Assembly (NCBI GenBank): GCA_000720995.1
Contig: JOEL01000010.1
Location: 62,001-126,000, forward strand
DNA from: Streptomyces celluloflavus
GTDB taxonomy: Bacteria; Actinomycetota; Actinomycetes; Streptomycetales; Streptomycetaceae
Length of the DNA: 64,000 nt
Reading direction: 5' to 3'
Part shown: positions 36,202-44,765 of the stretch, one piece after another
How the letters are laid out: the number at the start of each line of letters is the position of its first letter
Position numbering within the stretch: the first letter of the stretch is position 1
Position numbers and translations under genes: made by a program
The notes under the pieces: generated by a model
What the model was told of the DNA's origin: nothing
Database searches by the model: none
What the model saw: the letters and a program-made list of their open reading frames with translations, nothing else

Positions 36202-36555
36202 ATGACCATTCGCAAGCGCCTCGCCTTCTCCGTGGCCGCCGTAGCAGTGGGCTCCGGCCTAGCCTTCGCCCCGCTGGCCTCGGCTGCCCCGCAGTCCGTC
36301 GCCGCCGGCTGCTCCTACCCGTACGTCTGCTTCTACAAGGGCTCCACGAAGACGGGCCAGTTCAAGGATGTCACCAGCGGCTGGCAGGGCCTCGGTGCCA
36401 GCAAAGGCGCCACCACGATGGTGAACACCCGCCACGACGACATCGTGTACACCCACTTCACTAACGGCCAGACGTGGTGCACTCCGCCCGACAACACCAC
36501 CACGTTCTACGCAGTGGTCGACAAGATCCGCATCAGCTCCGCTTCCAGCTGCTGA
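36202..36555 (+). CDS. Secreted small protein, peptidase inhibitor I36-like
   Basis: 117 residues from the ATG at 36202 behind GGAAGGA. Signal peptide MTIRKRLAFSVAAVAVGSGL running to about residue 29 (SAAPQ). The mature part has four Cys: two in AGCSYPYVCFYKG and one each in TWCTPP and the C-terminal SSC. CSYPYVCFYKG...GWQGLG is the pattern of the I36/beta-gamma-crystallin-like family (streptomycete metalloproteinase inhibitor SMPI relatives) that inhibits secreted proteases. It is bracketed by 26-bp inverted repeats, so it looks like cargo of a mobile segment. The inhibitor function is inferred only. Confidence 0.72.
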   Translation: MTIRKRLAFSVAAVAVGSGLAFAPLASAAPQSVAAGCSYPYVCFYKGSTKTGQFKDVTSGWQGLGASKGATTMVNTRHDDIVYTHFTNGQTWCTPPDNTTTFYAVVDKIRISSASSC

Positions 36556-36680
36556 CCCGCGCCGCCCAGCGACGGCCCGCACCCACCCGAGGTGAGTGCG
36601 GGCCGTCCGCGATATGCCAGCCGTGTCCGCGAGCCACTCCGGATTCCGTCTCGCCCACTCCGACTCCAGCAGACGGCCAC

Positions 36681-36706
36681 CGGTCAAAGTTCAGTGGCAC
36701 CGGACA
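36681..36706. repeat. Right arm of the 26-bp inverted repeat
   Basis: CGGTCAAAGTTCAGTGGCAC followed by CGGACA; reverse complement of 36003-36028 with one mismatch. The pair encloses the I36-like gene. Confidence 0.85.
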
Positions 36707-37652
36707 AGGACGCCCTTCGGGCGGCGACCTTCGGGCGCCCACCCGCCGGCGGCGCTGGGGCCGTTCGGCGAAGCCCCGCACCGTCGGAGGAACAGAGGCC
36801 CTTCACCGGGGGGCATCGACGGGCGACAAAGGGCCGCTCAAGGAGCTCCCGCCCGCCACCGGGGAAGGGCCCCGAACGCCCGCCCGCCGGGCCCCGTCGG
36901 GGGGCCGGGGAAGCAGCCCCCGCCCCCCGCCCACCGCCCGCCGGCACCCCTTTCCCCAGCCCCGCCACAACCGCCCGCTCGCCCCCCGTCGAGAGGGCCG
37001 TCGAGGGGGCCGCGAACCCCTCCCCCTCGCTCCACACCGGCCCCCTCCCAAGGGAATAGGTAGGAAGGTAGAAGCCGCAGGTCAGCGCGCCTACCTACCT
37101 CCTCCTACCTACCGCCTGCCCCTCCTACCACCCCAAAGAGACCCAGCGAGGCGCTTCACCCCCCTGCGCCGTTCGTCGCCGACCAGCCGGACCTGTCCGG
37201 TGGTGAGCGCCCTGGGGGCATCCTTCAGCGAGGGCCACGGGCTGCCGCGCGGCAGCCCGTGGAAAACGCCCCCGGCCGCGCGGCAGCGCGCGCTTGTGCT
37301 CGGCACCCGCGCGGTTGGCGCGCGGGAGGAAGACCTGGACGCGCGGCAGGCGCGCGGAAAGCGGAAGAGACCGCCCGCGGCTCCATCAGCGGCGTCCGGC
37401 GGTGCGTTGAGCCGGGCTGAGCCGGGCAAATTCAAAAAGTTCCCGCTACAAAGCGTTCGCCTGGTGGGGACCGGGGCCCGCGACGATGCCCGAGAGGCAC
37501 AGCGGCCGGCGCCGCGCGAGCGCAGCGAGCCGCCGAAGAACGGGCGGCTACGCCGCTCCTTCCTGCCCTTCAACGCCGGATTGAGAGACCCAGGGCAAGA
37601 AAGAAGCAGGACGCCCCGGAGCATCCCGGGAAGTACCCCGGAAACACCGCAG

Positions 37653-37686
37653 CGGCCCCGTCCGGCTTTCGCCGGGCGGGGCCGCC
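37653..37686 (-). terminator. Hairpin terminator downstream of the Cys-rich gene
   Basis: GCGGCCCCGTCCGG pairs with CCGGGCGGGGCCGC over 14 positions (one G-T) with a 6-nt loop, 71 nt after the stop of the small Cys-rich gene read on the minus strand. Confidence 0.7.
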
Positions 37687-37757
37687 GTGTTCCTGTCGTG
37701 CCGCGCCAGTTGCGCCGTACCTGGTGTGCGGTGCCGTGCCGTTGTCCGTAGCGGTGG

Positions 37758-37922
37758 CTAGCAGGAGCCGCCGCACTGGCAGGGCCCGCCGGACTGGCAG
37801 CCGCAGCTGCAACTGGGGCCGCAGCCGCAGGCGCCGAGCAGGGGGAGCCGGGGGCGCTCGACCGCCGTCGGCTCCGCGCGGGGCGTGGGTGTGGGGTGGG
37901 GGGAGTCCGCCATGGGTGCCAT
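37758..37922 (-). CDS. Small Cys-rich protein, metallothionein-like
   Basis: 54 residues, too short for the usual ORF cut-off. The ATG at 37922 is preceded by AGAGGAGG, one of the strongest ribosome-binding sites in the window. The first 31 residues are Pro/Ala/Thr-rich (MAPMADSPHPTPTPRAEP...). The last 23 hold eight Cys in CGCGPSCSCGCQSGGPCQCG then GSC, a CxC-rich arrangement able to bind metal ions such as zinc or copper. No signal peptide. It is encoded in the same direction as phoU, 280 bp beyond it. The coding call rests on the ribosome-binding site, clean stop and non-random Cys pattern; metal binding is inferred. Confidence 0.72.
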   Translation of the reverse strand: MAPMADSPHPTPTPRAEPTAVERPRLPLLGACGCGPSCSCGCQSGGPCQCGGSC

Positions 37923-38202
37923 GAATTGCCTCCTCTAGGGGTCAACCTGGGGCCATTGGATGCCCGGGTGACGAGGCGCGTCAACGGCGCGCGGAAGCAC
38001 GTGTCAATGGCGCGCGGTGGTGCGGACAGGGCGGTCGCGCGCCCTGCGCCGCCGCCCCGGCCACGCGCCCGCCTTGCGCCGACGCACCACCCCGCACGCC
38101 CGGGTGCCGTCCGACACCGCTACGCGCCGCCCACGACCCGCCGCCCGCCGCCGTCGTCACCCGTCACATGCGGCCGCCGCCGTCACACGGCGCCCGCAGC
38201 CG

Positions 38203-38886
38203 TCACGCGCCGTCCACCGCCGTCGCCGTCGGCGGGGCGATCTCGTCGGCGTGCTCACCGGTCACCAGGTAGACCACCCGCTTGGCCACCGACACCGCGT
38301 GATCCGCGAACCGCTCGTAGTAGCGGCCCAGCAGCGTCACGTCCACGGCCGTCTCGATGCCGTGCTGCCAGCGGTCGTCCATCAGGTGCTGGAAGAGCGT
38401 GCGGTGCAGCATGTCCATCGCGTCGTCGTCCTGCTCCAGCTGGAGGGCCAGATCGACGTCCTTGGTGATGATGACCTCGCCGGCCTTGGCCATCAGGCGC
38501 TGCGCGAGCTGCCCCATCTCCAGGATGGTGGCGTGCAGATCGCGCGGTACGGCCGTCTGCGGGAAGCGCAGCCGGGCCAGCTTGGCCACGTGCTGGGCCA
38601 GGTCGCCGGAGCGCTCCAGGTCGGCGCTCATCCGCAGCGAGGTGACGACGATCCGCAGGTCGGTGGCGACCGGCTGCTGCCGCGCCAGCAGGGTGATCGC
38701 ACGGGCCTCCAGAGCGCGCTGGAGGTCGTCGACCTTCTCGTCGGCGGCGATCACGTTCTCGGCCAGCTTGAGGTCCGCGTCGAGTATCGCCGTGGTGGCG
38801 CGCCCGATCGCGGAGCCGACGAGCCGGGCCATCTCGACCAGTCCCTCGCCGATCGAATCCAGCTCCTCGTGGTACGCGTCCCGCAT
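38203..38886 (-). CDS. phoU: Phosphate signalling regulator PhoU
   Basis: 227 residues from the ATG at 38886 (MRDAYHEELDSIGEGLVEMA). Two PhoU repeats, each a three-helix bundle: ARLVGSAIGRATTAILDADL with DEKVDDLQRALE, and MGQLAQRLMAKAGEVIITKD with the metal-binding YYERFADHAVSVAKRV. PhoU links the Pst transporter to the PhoR kinase and represses the Pho response when phosphate is plentiful. It lies divergent to phoR; the 641-bp gap holds two PHO-box arrays. No pstSCAB is in the window. Confidence 0.96.
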   Translation of the reverse strand: MRDAYHEELDSIGEGLVEMARLVGSAIGRATTAILDADLKLAENVIAADEKVDDLQRALEARAITLLARQQPVATDLRIVVTSLRMSADLERSGDLAQHVAKLARLRFPQTAVPRDLHATILEMGQLAQRLMAKAGEVIITKDVDLALQLEQDDDAMDMLHRTLFQHLMDDRWQHGIETAVDVTLLGRYYERFADHAVSVAKRVVYLVTGEHADEIAPPTATAVDGA

Positions 38887-39241
38887 CAGTGACCTTCTCT
38901 CGCATCGAGTGGTGGTGTGGGAAGGGGGATGGCGAACGGGTGTTCTGTTCCCGTGTCCCCACGTTCCCACGGGCTGGGGCCGCGCGGCCGGTACTCCGTA
39001 GACCTCGTGCCCCGGGGCGGGGGAGGCTCTCCCCGGAGCGGTGCGGTCCGCGGGCCCCGGATCCGCAGATCCCGCGGACCGGGGGCCCGTGGTGCCCCAG
39101 GCCGTGGGCCCGAGGGCCGTGGTCCCGGAGACCGCGTCGCCAGGGGGTCGCCCCGGGCTTGCGGCCACGCGCCGGTGCGGGATCGATCCGTCACCCGCAC
39201 CCTCACAGTGCGGGGCCATCGCGACCTGCGGTGCCATCGGG

Positions 39242-39280
39242 GGTGAATCACCGCCGTCGTGAAGGTGAACTCTGGGCGAC
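39242..39280 (-). promoter_or_regulatory. PHO-box array 1
   Basis: GGTGAATCACC / GCCGTCGTGAA / GGTGAACTCTG are three 11-nt units. The outer two carry GGTGAA, that is TTCACC on the minus strand, spaced 22 nt as in PhoP direct-repeat sites. The array ends with GGTGAACTCTGGGCGAC, shared with array 2. Confidence 0.7.
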
Positions 39281-39425
39281 ATGAGCGCTGCTCGGAGCCC
39301 AGGCGTACGGTCCGACCGGTCGCGCCCCAGGAGTTCCGCCCCGCCACAGGGGTATCCCCGCCGGCCCCGGAGCGCTCCCGGGGCGGCACCCGAACGGCGG
39401 CCACGGGCCCCGTACGGCGCTCGGG

Positions 39426-39464
39426 AGTGAACCGGCACCGACGCCACGGTGAATTCTGGGCGAC
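39426..39464 (-). promoter_or_regulatory. PHO-box array 2
   Basis: AGTGAACCGGC / ACCGACGCCAC / GGTGAATTCTG, again with the half-sites 22 nt apart, ending GGTGAATTCTGGGCGAC. It lies 63-102 nt upstream of the predicted phoR start of transcription. Confidence 0.7.
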
Positions 39465-39515
39465 GGGTGTTCGAGCAGAGACCCGCACGGCTGGGGAAGT
39501 GTCCGACCCGGCGCA

Positions 39516-39521
39516 TAACCT
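39516..39521 (+). promoter_or_regulatory. -10 element for leaderless phoR transcript
   Basis: TAACCT ends 6 nt before the phoR ATG and no Shine-Dalgarno is present, so transcription probably starts at the A of the start codon. Confidence 0.5.
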
Positions 39522-39527
39522 GGGGTC

Positions 39528-40796
39528 ATGAACGTGGACGCGGCCGTCGCCGCAGTGGCAGCGATCGCCGGGTTGTGCACCGGCGTCTTCGCCATGCTGG
39601 CGTTCCGCTGGAGCGAGCGCGATCAGGCCAAGCCCACGCGGACCTCCCTGCACACCGACGCCGTGCTGCCCCCCGGCGTGGACACCGTGCTGTCGGTGCT
39701 GCGCTCCTCCGCCGTGGTCCTGGACGAGGCCGACGCCGTCGTCAAGGCCAGCTCCGCGGCGTACGCCCTCGGGCTGGTCCGCGGCGGCAAGCTCGCCGTC
39801 GAGCCGATGATGAAGATGGCCCGGGACACCCGCAGGGACGGTGAGATACGCCAGGTCGAGCTGGACCTGCCGCGCCGCGGCACCGGCCGCGGGGAAGCCC
39901 TCGCCGTCTCCGCCCGGGTCGCCCCGCTCGGCTCCCGGCTCGTCCTGCTGCTGGTCGAGGACCTCACCGAGGCCCGCCGCATAGAGGCGGTCCGCCGCGA
40001 CTTCGTGGCCAACGTCAGCCATGAGCTCAAGACCCCGGTCGGCGCCCTCTCCCTGCTCTCCGAGGCCGTGACGGACGCCAGCGAGGACCCCGAGGCCGTC
40101 ACCCGCTTCGCCGGCCGGATGCAGATCGAGGCCACCCGCCTCACCAACCTCGTCCAGGAGCTCATCGACCTCTCCCGGGTCCAGAACGACGATCCGCTGG
40201 AGGACGCCGAGCCGGTGCGGGTGGACGAGCTGGTCGCCGAGGCGATCGACCGCTGCCGCCAGCAGGCCGGTGCCAAACAGATCACCATGGCCGCCGGGGG
40301 CACCGCCGACCTGCACGTATGGGGAAACCGCGGCCAGCTTGCCGCGGCGCTCGGCAATCTCGTCGAGAACGCCGTCAACTACTCCCCGGCGCGCACCCGC
40401 GTCGGGATCGCCGGCCGCCGGGTGCCCACCCCGCGCGGCGACCTCATCGAGATCGCGGTGACCGACCAGGGCATCGGGATATCCGAGAAGGACCGGGACC
40501 GCGTCTTCGAGCGGTTCTACCGAGTGGACCCGGCGCGTTCGCGCGCCACCGGCGGGACCGGCCTCGGCCTCGCCATCGTCAAACACGTGGCCGCCTCGCA
40601 CGGCGGGGAGGTCACGGTCTGGAGCGCTGAAGGACAGGGCTCCACCTTCACCCTGCGTCTCCCGGAAGCCGGTGCTGTACGCGACCGCGCGCAGCCCGCC
40701 GATCTCGCTCCGGAGGCCCTCGACGACGAGGACCGCCCGTACGAGACCTTCAACGAACCGCTCCCCGCCCATCCCGCCCCGGAGGTCCTTCCGTGA
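39528..40796 (+). CDS. phoR: Phosphate-sensing histidine kinase PhoR (SenX3-like)
   Basis: 422 residues. One N-terminal membrane helix (about 5-27: AAVAAVAAIAGLCTGVFAML), a PAS-like segment (55-145), then HisKA with FVANVSHELKTPVGALSLLS (phospho-His165) and HATPase_c (NLVENAVNYS, VTDQGIGIS, GTGLGLAIVKHV). Senses phosphate limitation through PhoU/Pst and phosphorylates PhoP. The stop overlaps the phoP GTG by 4 nt. Confidence 0.94.
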   Translation: MNVDAAVAAVAAIAGLCTGVFAMLAFRWSERDQAKPTRTSLHTDAVLPPGVDTVLSVLRSSAVVLDEADAVVKASSAAYALGLVRGGKLAVEPMMKMARDTRRDGEIRQVELDLPRRGTGRGEALAVSARVAPLGSRLVLLLVEDLTEARRIEAVRRDFVANVSHELKTPVGALSLLSEAVTDASEDPEAVTRFAGRMQIEATRLTNLVQELIDLSRVQNDDPLEDAEPVRVDELVAEAIDRCRQQAGAKQITMAAGGTADLHVWGNRGQLAAALGNLVENAVNYSPARTRVGIAGRRVPTPRGDLIEIAVTDQGIGISEKDRDRVFERFYRVDPARSRATGGTGLGLAIVKHVAASHGGEVTVWSAEGQGSTFTLRLPEAGAVRDRAQPADLAPEALDDEDRPYETFNEPLPAHPAPEVLP

Positions 40797-41473
40797 CCCG
40801 AGTGCTCGTCGTCGAGGACGAGGAATCGTTCAGCGACGCACTGTCGTACATGCTCCGCAAGGAGGGTTTCGAGGTCGCCATCGCGGCTACGGGCCCCGAC
40901 GGACTGGACGAGTTCGAACGCAACGGCGCCGATCTGGTGCTGCTGGACCTGATGCTGCCGGGCCTGCCCGGCACCGAGGTCTGCCGCCAGCTGCGCGGCC
41001 GCTCCAACGTCCCGGTCATCATGGTGACCGCCAAGGACAGCGAGATCGACAAGGTGGTCGGCCTCGAAATAGGAGCCGACGACTACGTCACCAAGCCCTT
41101 CTCCTCCCGCGAACTGGTCGCCCGCATCCGCGCCGTGCTGCGCCGCCGCGGCGAGCCGGAGGAGGTCGCCCCGCAGGCCCTGGAGGCCGGCCCGGTCCGG
41201 ATGGACGTGGACCGCCACGTCGTCACGGTCGGCGGCGGCAAGGTCGATCTGCCGCTCAAGGAGTTCGACCTCCTGGAGATGCTGCTGCGCAACGCCGGCC
41301 GGGTGCTGACCCGTATGCAGCTCATCGACCGGGTCTGGGGCGCCGACTACGTGGGCGACACCAAGACCCTGGACGTGCACGTCAAGCGGCTGCGCGCCAA
41401 GATCGAGCCCGACCCGGGCGCACCGCGCTATCTCGTCACGGTCCGCGGCCTGGGCTACAAGTTCGAGCCGTAA
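40793..41473 (+). CDS. phoP: Phosphate response regulator PhoP (RegX3-like)
   Basis: 226 residues from a GTG at 40793, translationally coupled to phoR. OmpR-type receiver with acidic triad in VVEDEES, phospho-Asp52 (VLLDLMLPG) and Lys101 (DYVTKPFS). The winged-helix DNA-binding domain contains LKEFDLLEMLLRNAGRVLTR and VHVKRLRAKIEP. PhoP binds PHO boxes made of 11-nt repeats; such arrays occur upstream of this operon, suggesting autoregulation. A strong terminator follows. Confidence 0.95.
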   Translation: MTRVLVVEDEESFSDALSYMLRKEGFEVAIAATGPDGLDEFERNGADLVLLDLMLPGLPGTEVCRQLRGRSNVPVIMVTAKDSEIDKVVGLEIGADDYVTKPFSSRELVARIRAVLRRRGEPEEVAPQALEAGPVRMDVDRHVVTVGGGKVDLPLKEFDLLEMLLRNAGRVLTRMQLIDRVWGADYVGDTKTLDVHVKRLRAKIEPDPGAPRYLVTVRGLGYKFEP

Positions 41474-41504
41474 ACCGCGGCCGGCCGCTGACCGGCCGGA
41501 TACA

Positions 41505-41546
41505 CGTCAGGGGCGCCCCTCCGGATTCGGACGGGCGCCCCTGACG
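41505..41546. terminator. Bidirectional terminator between phoP and the DUF461 gene
   Basis: CGTCAGGGGCGCCC pairs exactly with GGGCGCCCCTGACG (14 bp, 14-nt loop), 32 nt after phoP and 35 nt after the convergent gene. Confidence 0.88.
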
Positions 41547-41580
41547 CGTACGTACGGGGACGGCTGCGCGGGCCGCGCGG

Positions 41581-42201
41581 TCAGTGACCGGTGTGCGACG
41601 CCTCACCGGACGGGGTCCCGGAGCCGGACGGCGCGCCCGACTCCGAGGAGCCGGGGGACGGCGTGCCCGAGGGGGAGGGCTGCTCGGTGGGGCCGTAGCT
41701 CTCGAAGGCGCCCTTCGCCGGGACGACGTACGCGTTCAGCTCCACCTTGCCGGTCGCGCTGAAGTCGAACGAGAGGATCTGCGCGTTGCCGTCCTGGACG
41801 GCCTCGCGGCTGCTCGGCAGGACGGCCGAGGGGTTGCCCTGGCCGCCGATCACGACGGAACCGCCGGCCGGCACGGTGATCGGACCCGCGGCGCCCGCGG
41901 CGGACGGCGCCAGCTTGGCGCTCTTGCCGGTGCCCACCACGGTGATCGCGGTGAGCTGCTGGTCCTTGGTGCCGTTGTTGAACACCGTCACGTTGATCGC
42001 CGCCGGGCCCTTGGAGGCCGGGTCGGGCTGGGTGACCACGGAGGCGTTCTGGACCTTGATGTCGCCCACGGCGGTCGCCGCGTTGTCGGGCTTGATGTCC
42101 AGCGTCTGGGCGTCGTTCCCGGCCCCGCACGCGGAGAGCGTGGCGATCGAGAGCGAGAGGGCGGAAGCGGCGAGGACGCCGCGTCGAAGGCTGCGGCTCA
42201 C
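41581..42201 (-). CDS. DUF461 lipoprotein
   Basis: 206 residues. Signal peptide ending in the lipobox LSAC (Cys25). The mature region has a PCuAC/DUF461-like beta-sandwich: VQNASVVTQPD, AAINVTVFNNGTKDQQL, TVPAGGSVVIGGQG. The C-terminal 40 residues are Ser/Pro/Gly-rich and end SHTGH. The family contains periplasmic copper chaperones, but the Met/His copper motif is not evident here. The position between phoP and carD is conserved as I remember it. Confidence 0.78.
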   Translation of the reverse strand: MSRSLRRGVLAASALSLSIATLSACGAGNDAQTLDIKPDNAATAVGDIKVQNASVVTQPDPASKGPAAINVTVFNNGTKDQQLTAITVVGTGKSAKLAPSAAGAAGPITVPAGGSVVIGGQGNPSAVLPSSREAVQDGNAQILSFDFSATGKVELNAYVVPAKGAFESYGPTEQPSPSGTPSPGSSESGAPSGSGTPSGEASHTGH

Positions 42202-42709
42202 GGCGGCGGCATCTCCTTGACGAGCTACGGCGGCCGAACGTCGTGCCCGGTCGCGCGGATGGACTCCTGGGACGGCCGTTGCGTACGTGTCATGACGACA
42301 GGTGCGTAAAGCCGCCCTAAGGGTGTGTCAGCGCCGCTAGGTTACCGAGCCGCCGCCGGGCCACCGCACCCGACCCGCCTCCAGCGCGATCACGCCCCCG
42401 CGAGCCCCTGGCCGGCCCGCCGACGGGCGGCCGGGCGGGGCCGGGGAACCGGGCACCAGCCAGGACCCCGCCCGGGGCGCGTTCCCCGTCCGCTCCTGCT
42501 CTCGCTCCCGCACCTGTCCGCGATGGCGTTCCCGGTGCCGCTCCCGACCCGGCTCCCGACCCCGGTCCGTTGCGCGAAGGTCTTCCGGATGCCTTCCGCG
42601 GCGCGCCCGGAGAAGATGGAGGGAATATTCGACAAGAGAGTGTTCGCATGTGGCCAGCGGTATCCCCGGTGAATAAAGGTATTCGCAGGGAATGCGCGCA
42701 CCTCCCGGA

Positions 42710-42748
42710 AATTGATCACGTTCCTCTGTCGCCGGACGGTGATCAATT
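42710..42748. repeat. 10-bp perfect inverted repeat in AT-richer DNA
   Basis: AATTGATCAC (42710-42719) and GTGATCAATT (42739-42748) with a 19-bp spacer. Candidate operator or RNA stem about 300 bp upstream of carD. Confidence 0.6.
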
Positions 42749-42991
42749 CAAGAAACGAGTCGGAGCCGTCCTCGACCAACCGAACGGAGCAGCGGAAGTC
42801 GCTCATACGGATCACCGCAAAACGGGACGTTCGGTCTGCCGGTCGGCGCGTTCCCGGCGTGCGGCGGGCGGGTTTCCGCTCACCTGTGAAGCCCCTCCGA
42901 CCTGCGAATACCCGTGCCGGACAGCCCCTCGCAGCACGTTCCGGCTGCTGTTGTCAAGCCCCGAGATATGCCCTGACCTGCGAAAACGCCA

Positions 42992-43020
42992 TTCAGAACG
43001 GCCCGTTCCCGTGTTAGCAT
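42992..43020 (+). promoter_or_regulatory. Candidate carD promoter
   Basis: TTCAGA (42992-42997), 17-nt spacer, TAGCAT (43015-43020); a start at about 43027 would leave a 22-nt leader with GGAAGGGG (43031-43038). Confidence 0.5.
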
Positions 43021-43048
43021 GGATAGCCACGGAAGGGGTACCTGTCAC

Positions 43049-43531
43049 ATGACGTTCAAGGTTGGCGACACCGTGGTCTATCCCCATCACGGGGCCGCGC
43101 TGATCGAGGCCATCGAAACTCGCCAGATCAAAGGCGTGGACAAGACCTACTTGGTGCTGAAGGTCGCCCAGGGCGACTTGACTGTTCGTGTGCCAGCGGA
43201 CAATGCGGAGTTCGTCGGCGTACGCGACGTGGTTGGCCAGGACGGACTGGACCGGGTCTTCGAGGTGCTTCGCGCACCGTATGCCGAAGAGCCGACGAAC
43301 TGGTCCCGGCACTACAAGGCAAATCTGGAGAAGCTCGCTTCCGGTGACGTGATCAAGGTTGCCGAAGTAGTTCGCGACCTGTGGCGTCGTGAGCGTGAGC
43401 GCGGACTCTCCGCCGGTGAGAAGAGGATGCTCGCCAAGGCACGCCAGATCCTGGTGAGCGAGCTCGCCCTCGCGGAGAACACCAACGAAGACAAGGCAGA
43501 GGCCCTGCTCGACGAGGTCCTCGCCTCCTGA
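43049..43531 (+). CDS. carD: CarD-like RNA polymerase-binding regulator
   Basis: 160 residues from the ATG at 43049 ([20 protein letters not shown]). The N-terminal CarD/TRCF domain binds the RNA polymerase beta subunit; the C-terminal helical domain contacts the promoter, with the conserved Trp in [17 protein letters not shown]. CarD stabilises open complexes at housekeeping promoters and is essential in mycobacteria. The length fits the streptomycete protein, and ispD follows on the same strand. Confidence 0.95.
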   Translation: MTFKVGDTVVYPHHGAALIEAIETRQIKGVDKTYLVLKVAQGDLTVRVPADNAEFVGVRDVVGQDGLDRVFEVLRAPYAEEPTNWSRHYKANLEKLASGDVIKVAEVVRDLWRRERERGLSAGEKRMLAKARQILVSELALAENTNEDKAEALLDEVLAS

Positions 43532-43557
43532 CGACGCCGTGCCCGGCTCGGCGTCGT
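43531..43557 (+). terminator. Terminator after carD
   Basis: ACGACGCCG and CGGCGTCGT pair over 9 bp with a 9-nt loop, starting at the last base of the carD stop codon. Confidence 0.75.
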
Positions 43558-44012
43558 GCTGAAGTTTCGATCTCAGTGCTCGATGCAACCTCAGCGCGTG
43601 ATGCAACTGAGCGTGATTCAACACAGCCTTGACGCAACACAGCAATGCCGCGGTGCCCGAGTGACGACCGTCTCCTCATTGGAGTGGTCTGTTGCCGGGC
43701 GCTGCGGCATATCTGCGGCCGGTCGCCATCCCCGGTGTCCGCGGTCCACGGCGTCCCACACGGCCGAGGCCGAGAGGGAAGCGGCACCGGGCGTGCCCTC
43801 CACGGCCCGCCTTCGGCCGCATCGCCCGCCGCGCATGCCGGTGGCGCGTACGCGCCCGCGGCACGCCGGGCTCGGGCAGCTGTCTCGACCAGTGTCACGG
43901 AAGGGGCTGGTCAAGGCGGCGCGCCCGGCACGCTGAGGCCATACCCATCTCCGCAGAGCAAACAAACCTTTCTGCGCCAATTCCGGGGACGTCCCGGATT
44001 CCGGAGAGCTAG
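43558..44012. other. 455-bp non-coding region between carD and ispD
   Basis: Contains short GATGCAACTGAGCG/TGCAACCTCAGCG-type repeats near 43580-43620; otherwise no gene or strong signal is seen. Open frames here are antisense-like and have no ribosome-binding site. Confidence 0.5.
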
Positions 44013-44765
44013 ATGCCAGAACCAGATCCCTCCCGCCCGGTCCGCACCGCCGCCGTGATCCCCGCCGCCGGCCGCGGCGTCCGGCTCGGCCCCGGCGCCC
44101 CCAAGGCACTGCGCGCACTGGGCGGCACCCCCATGCTGGTGCACGCCGTCCGCGCGATGGCCGCCTCGCGGGCCGTCTCCCTCATCGTCGTGGTCGCCCC
44201 GCCGGACGGCGCCGCCGAGGTCCGCCACCTCCTCGACGAGCATCCGCTCACCGACCGCACCGACCTCGTGGTGGTCCCCGGCGGCGCGACCCGCCAGGAA
44301 TCCGTCCGGCTCGGGCTGGCGGCGCTCCCGGAGGCGGTCGACGTCGTGCTGGTGCACGACGCGGCGCGCCCGCTGGTCCCCGTGGACACGGTCGACACGG
44401 TGATCGCCGCCGTCCGGGCCGGCGCCCCCGCCGTCGTCCCCGCGCTGCCGCTCGCGGACACCGTCAAGCAGGTCGAGCCGCAGCCGCAGGGCACCCCGGA
44501 ACCGGTGGTCGGCACCCCGGAGCGGGCCCTGCTGCGCGCCGTGCAGACCCCGCAGGGCTTCGACCGGGAGACCCTGGTCAAGGCTCACGACACGCGCGTG
44601 GAGGGCGAGGGCGCCACCGATGACGCCGGGCTCGTCGAGCGGCTCGGGGCCCCCGTCGTGGTCGTCCCCGGCCATGAGGAAGCGTTCAAGGTGACCCGGC
44701 CGCTGGACCTGGTCCTGGCCGAGTCCGTTCTCGCCCGCAGGAGGGCCACCGATGGCTATGTCTGA
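44013..44765 (+). CDS. ispD: 2-C-methyl-D-erythritol 4-phosphate cytidylyltransferase
   Basis: 250 residues. Third step of the MEP isoprenoid pathway: couples MEP with CTP. Motifs: [19 protein letters not shown] (CTP binding), [16 protein letters not shown] and [15 protein letters not shown]. The stop lies 14 nt inside ispF, so the two are coupled. Confidence 0.95.
   Translation: MPEPDPSRPVRTAAVIPAAGRGVRLGPGAPKALRALGGTPMLVHAVRAMAASRAVSLIVVVAPPDGAAEVRHLLDEHPLTDRTDLVVVPGGATRQESVRLGLAALPEAVDVVLVHDAARPLVPVDTVDTVIAAVRAGAPAVVPALPLADTVKQVEPQPQGTPEPVVGTPERALLRAVQTPQGFDRETLVKAHDTRVEGEGATDDAGLVERLGAPVVVVPGHEEAFKVTRPLDLVLAESVLARRRATDGYV

Larger units (their letters stand above)
36556..37757. other. 1.2-kb gene-free region rich in hairpins
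   Basis: I support no gene here; long open frames are low-complexity and have no ribosome-binding site. It contains CCCTTCGGG/CCTTCGGG tetraloop-like hairpins at about 36711-36750, an AGGTAGGAAGGTAG block facing CTACCTACCT repeats (37058-37113), a 26-bp perfect palindrome (37236-37261; half-site CACGGGCTGCCGC), an 8-bp stem with 5-nt loop (37306-37326), more CGCGCGG segments to 37380, and GCGAGCGCAGCGAGC at about 37516-37530. The density of dyads resembles plasmid or integrative-element origin or transfer regions. Confidence 0.6.
38887..39527. other. phoU-phoR intergenic region
   Basis: 641 bp, gene-free, with two PHO-box arrays (39242-39280, 39426-39464). CCGCAC-N7-GTGCGG also lies just left of the first array. 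The rest is very GC-rich sequence without visible features. Confidence 0.7.
42202..43048. other. 847-bp non-coding region before carD
   Basis: No supported gene. The left 400 bp are GC-rich; from about 42600 to 43020 the DNA is clearly less GC-rich than its surroundings and holds the dyad at 42710-42748 and the carD promoter. Confidence 0.6.

Noticed and set aside
36474-37751. 425-codon plus-strand open frame and overlapping minus-strand frames
   Set aside because: Low complexity, no ribosome-binding site, passes through palindromes and hairpins; not a credible protein.
42390-42815. 141-codon minus-strand frame before carD
   Set aside because: No recognisable family, changes from AT-richer to low-complexity sequence, no good ribosome-binding site.
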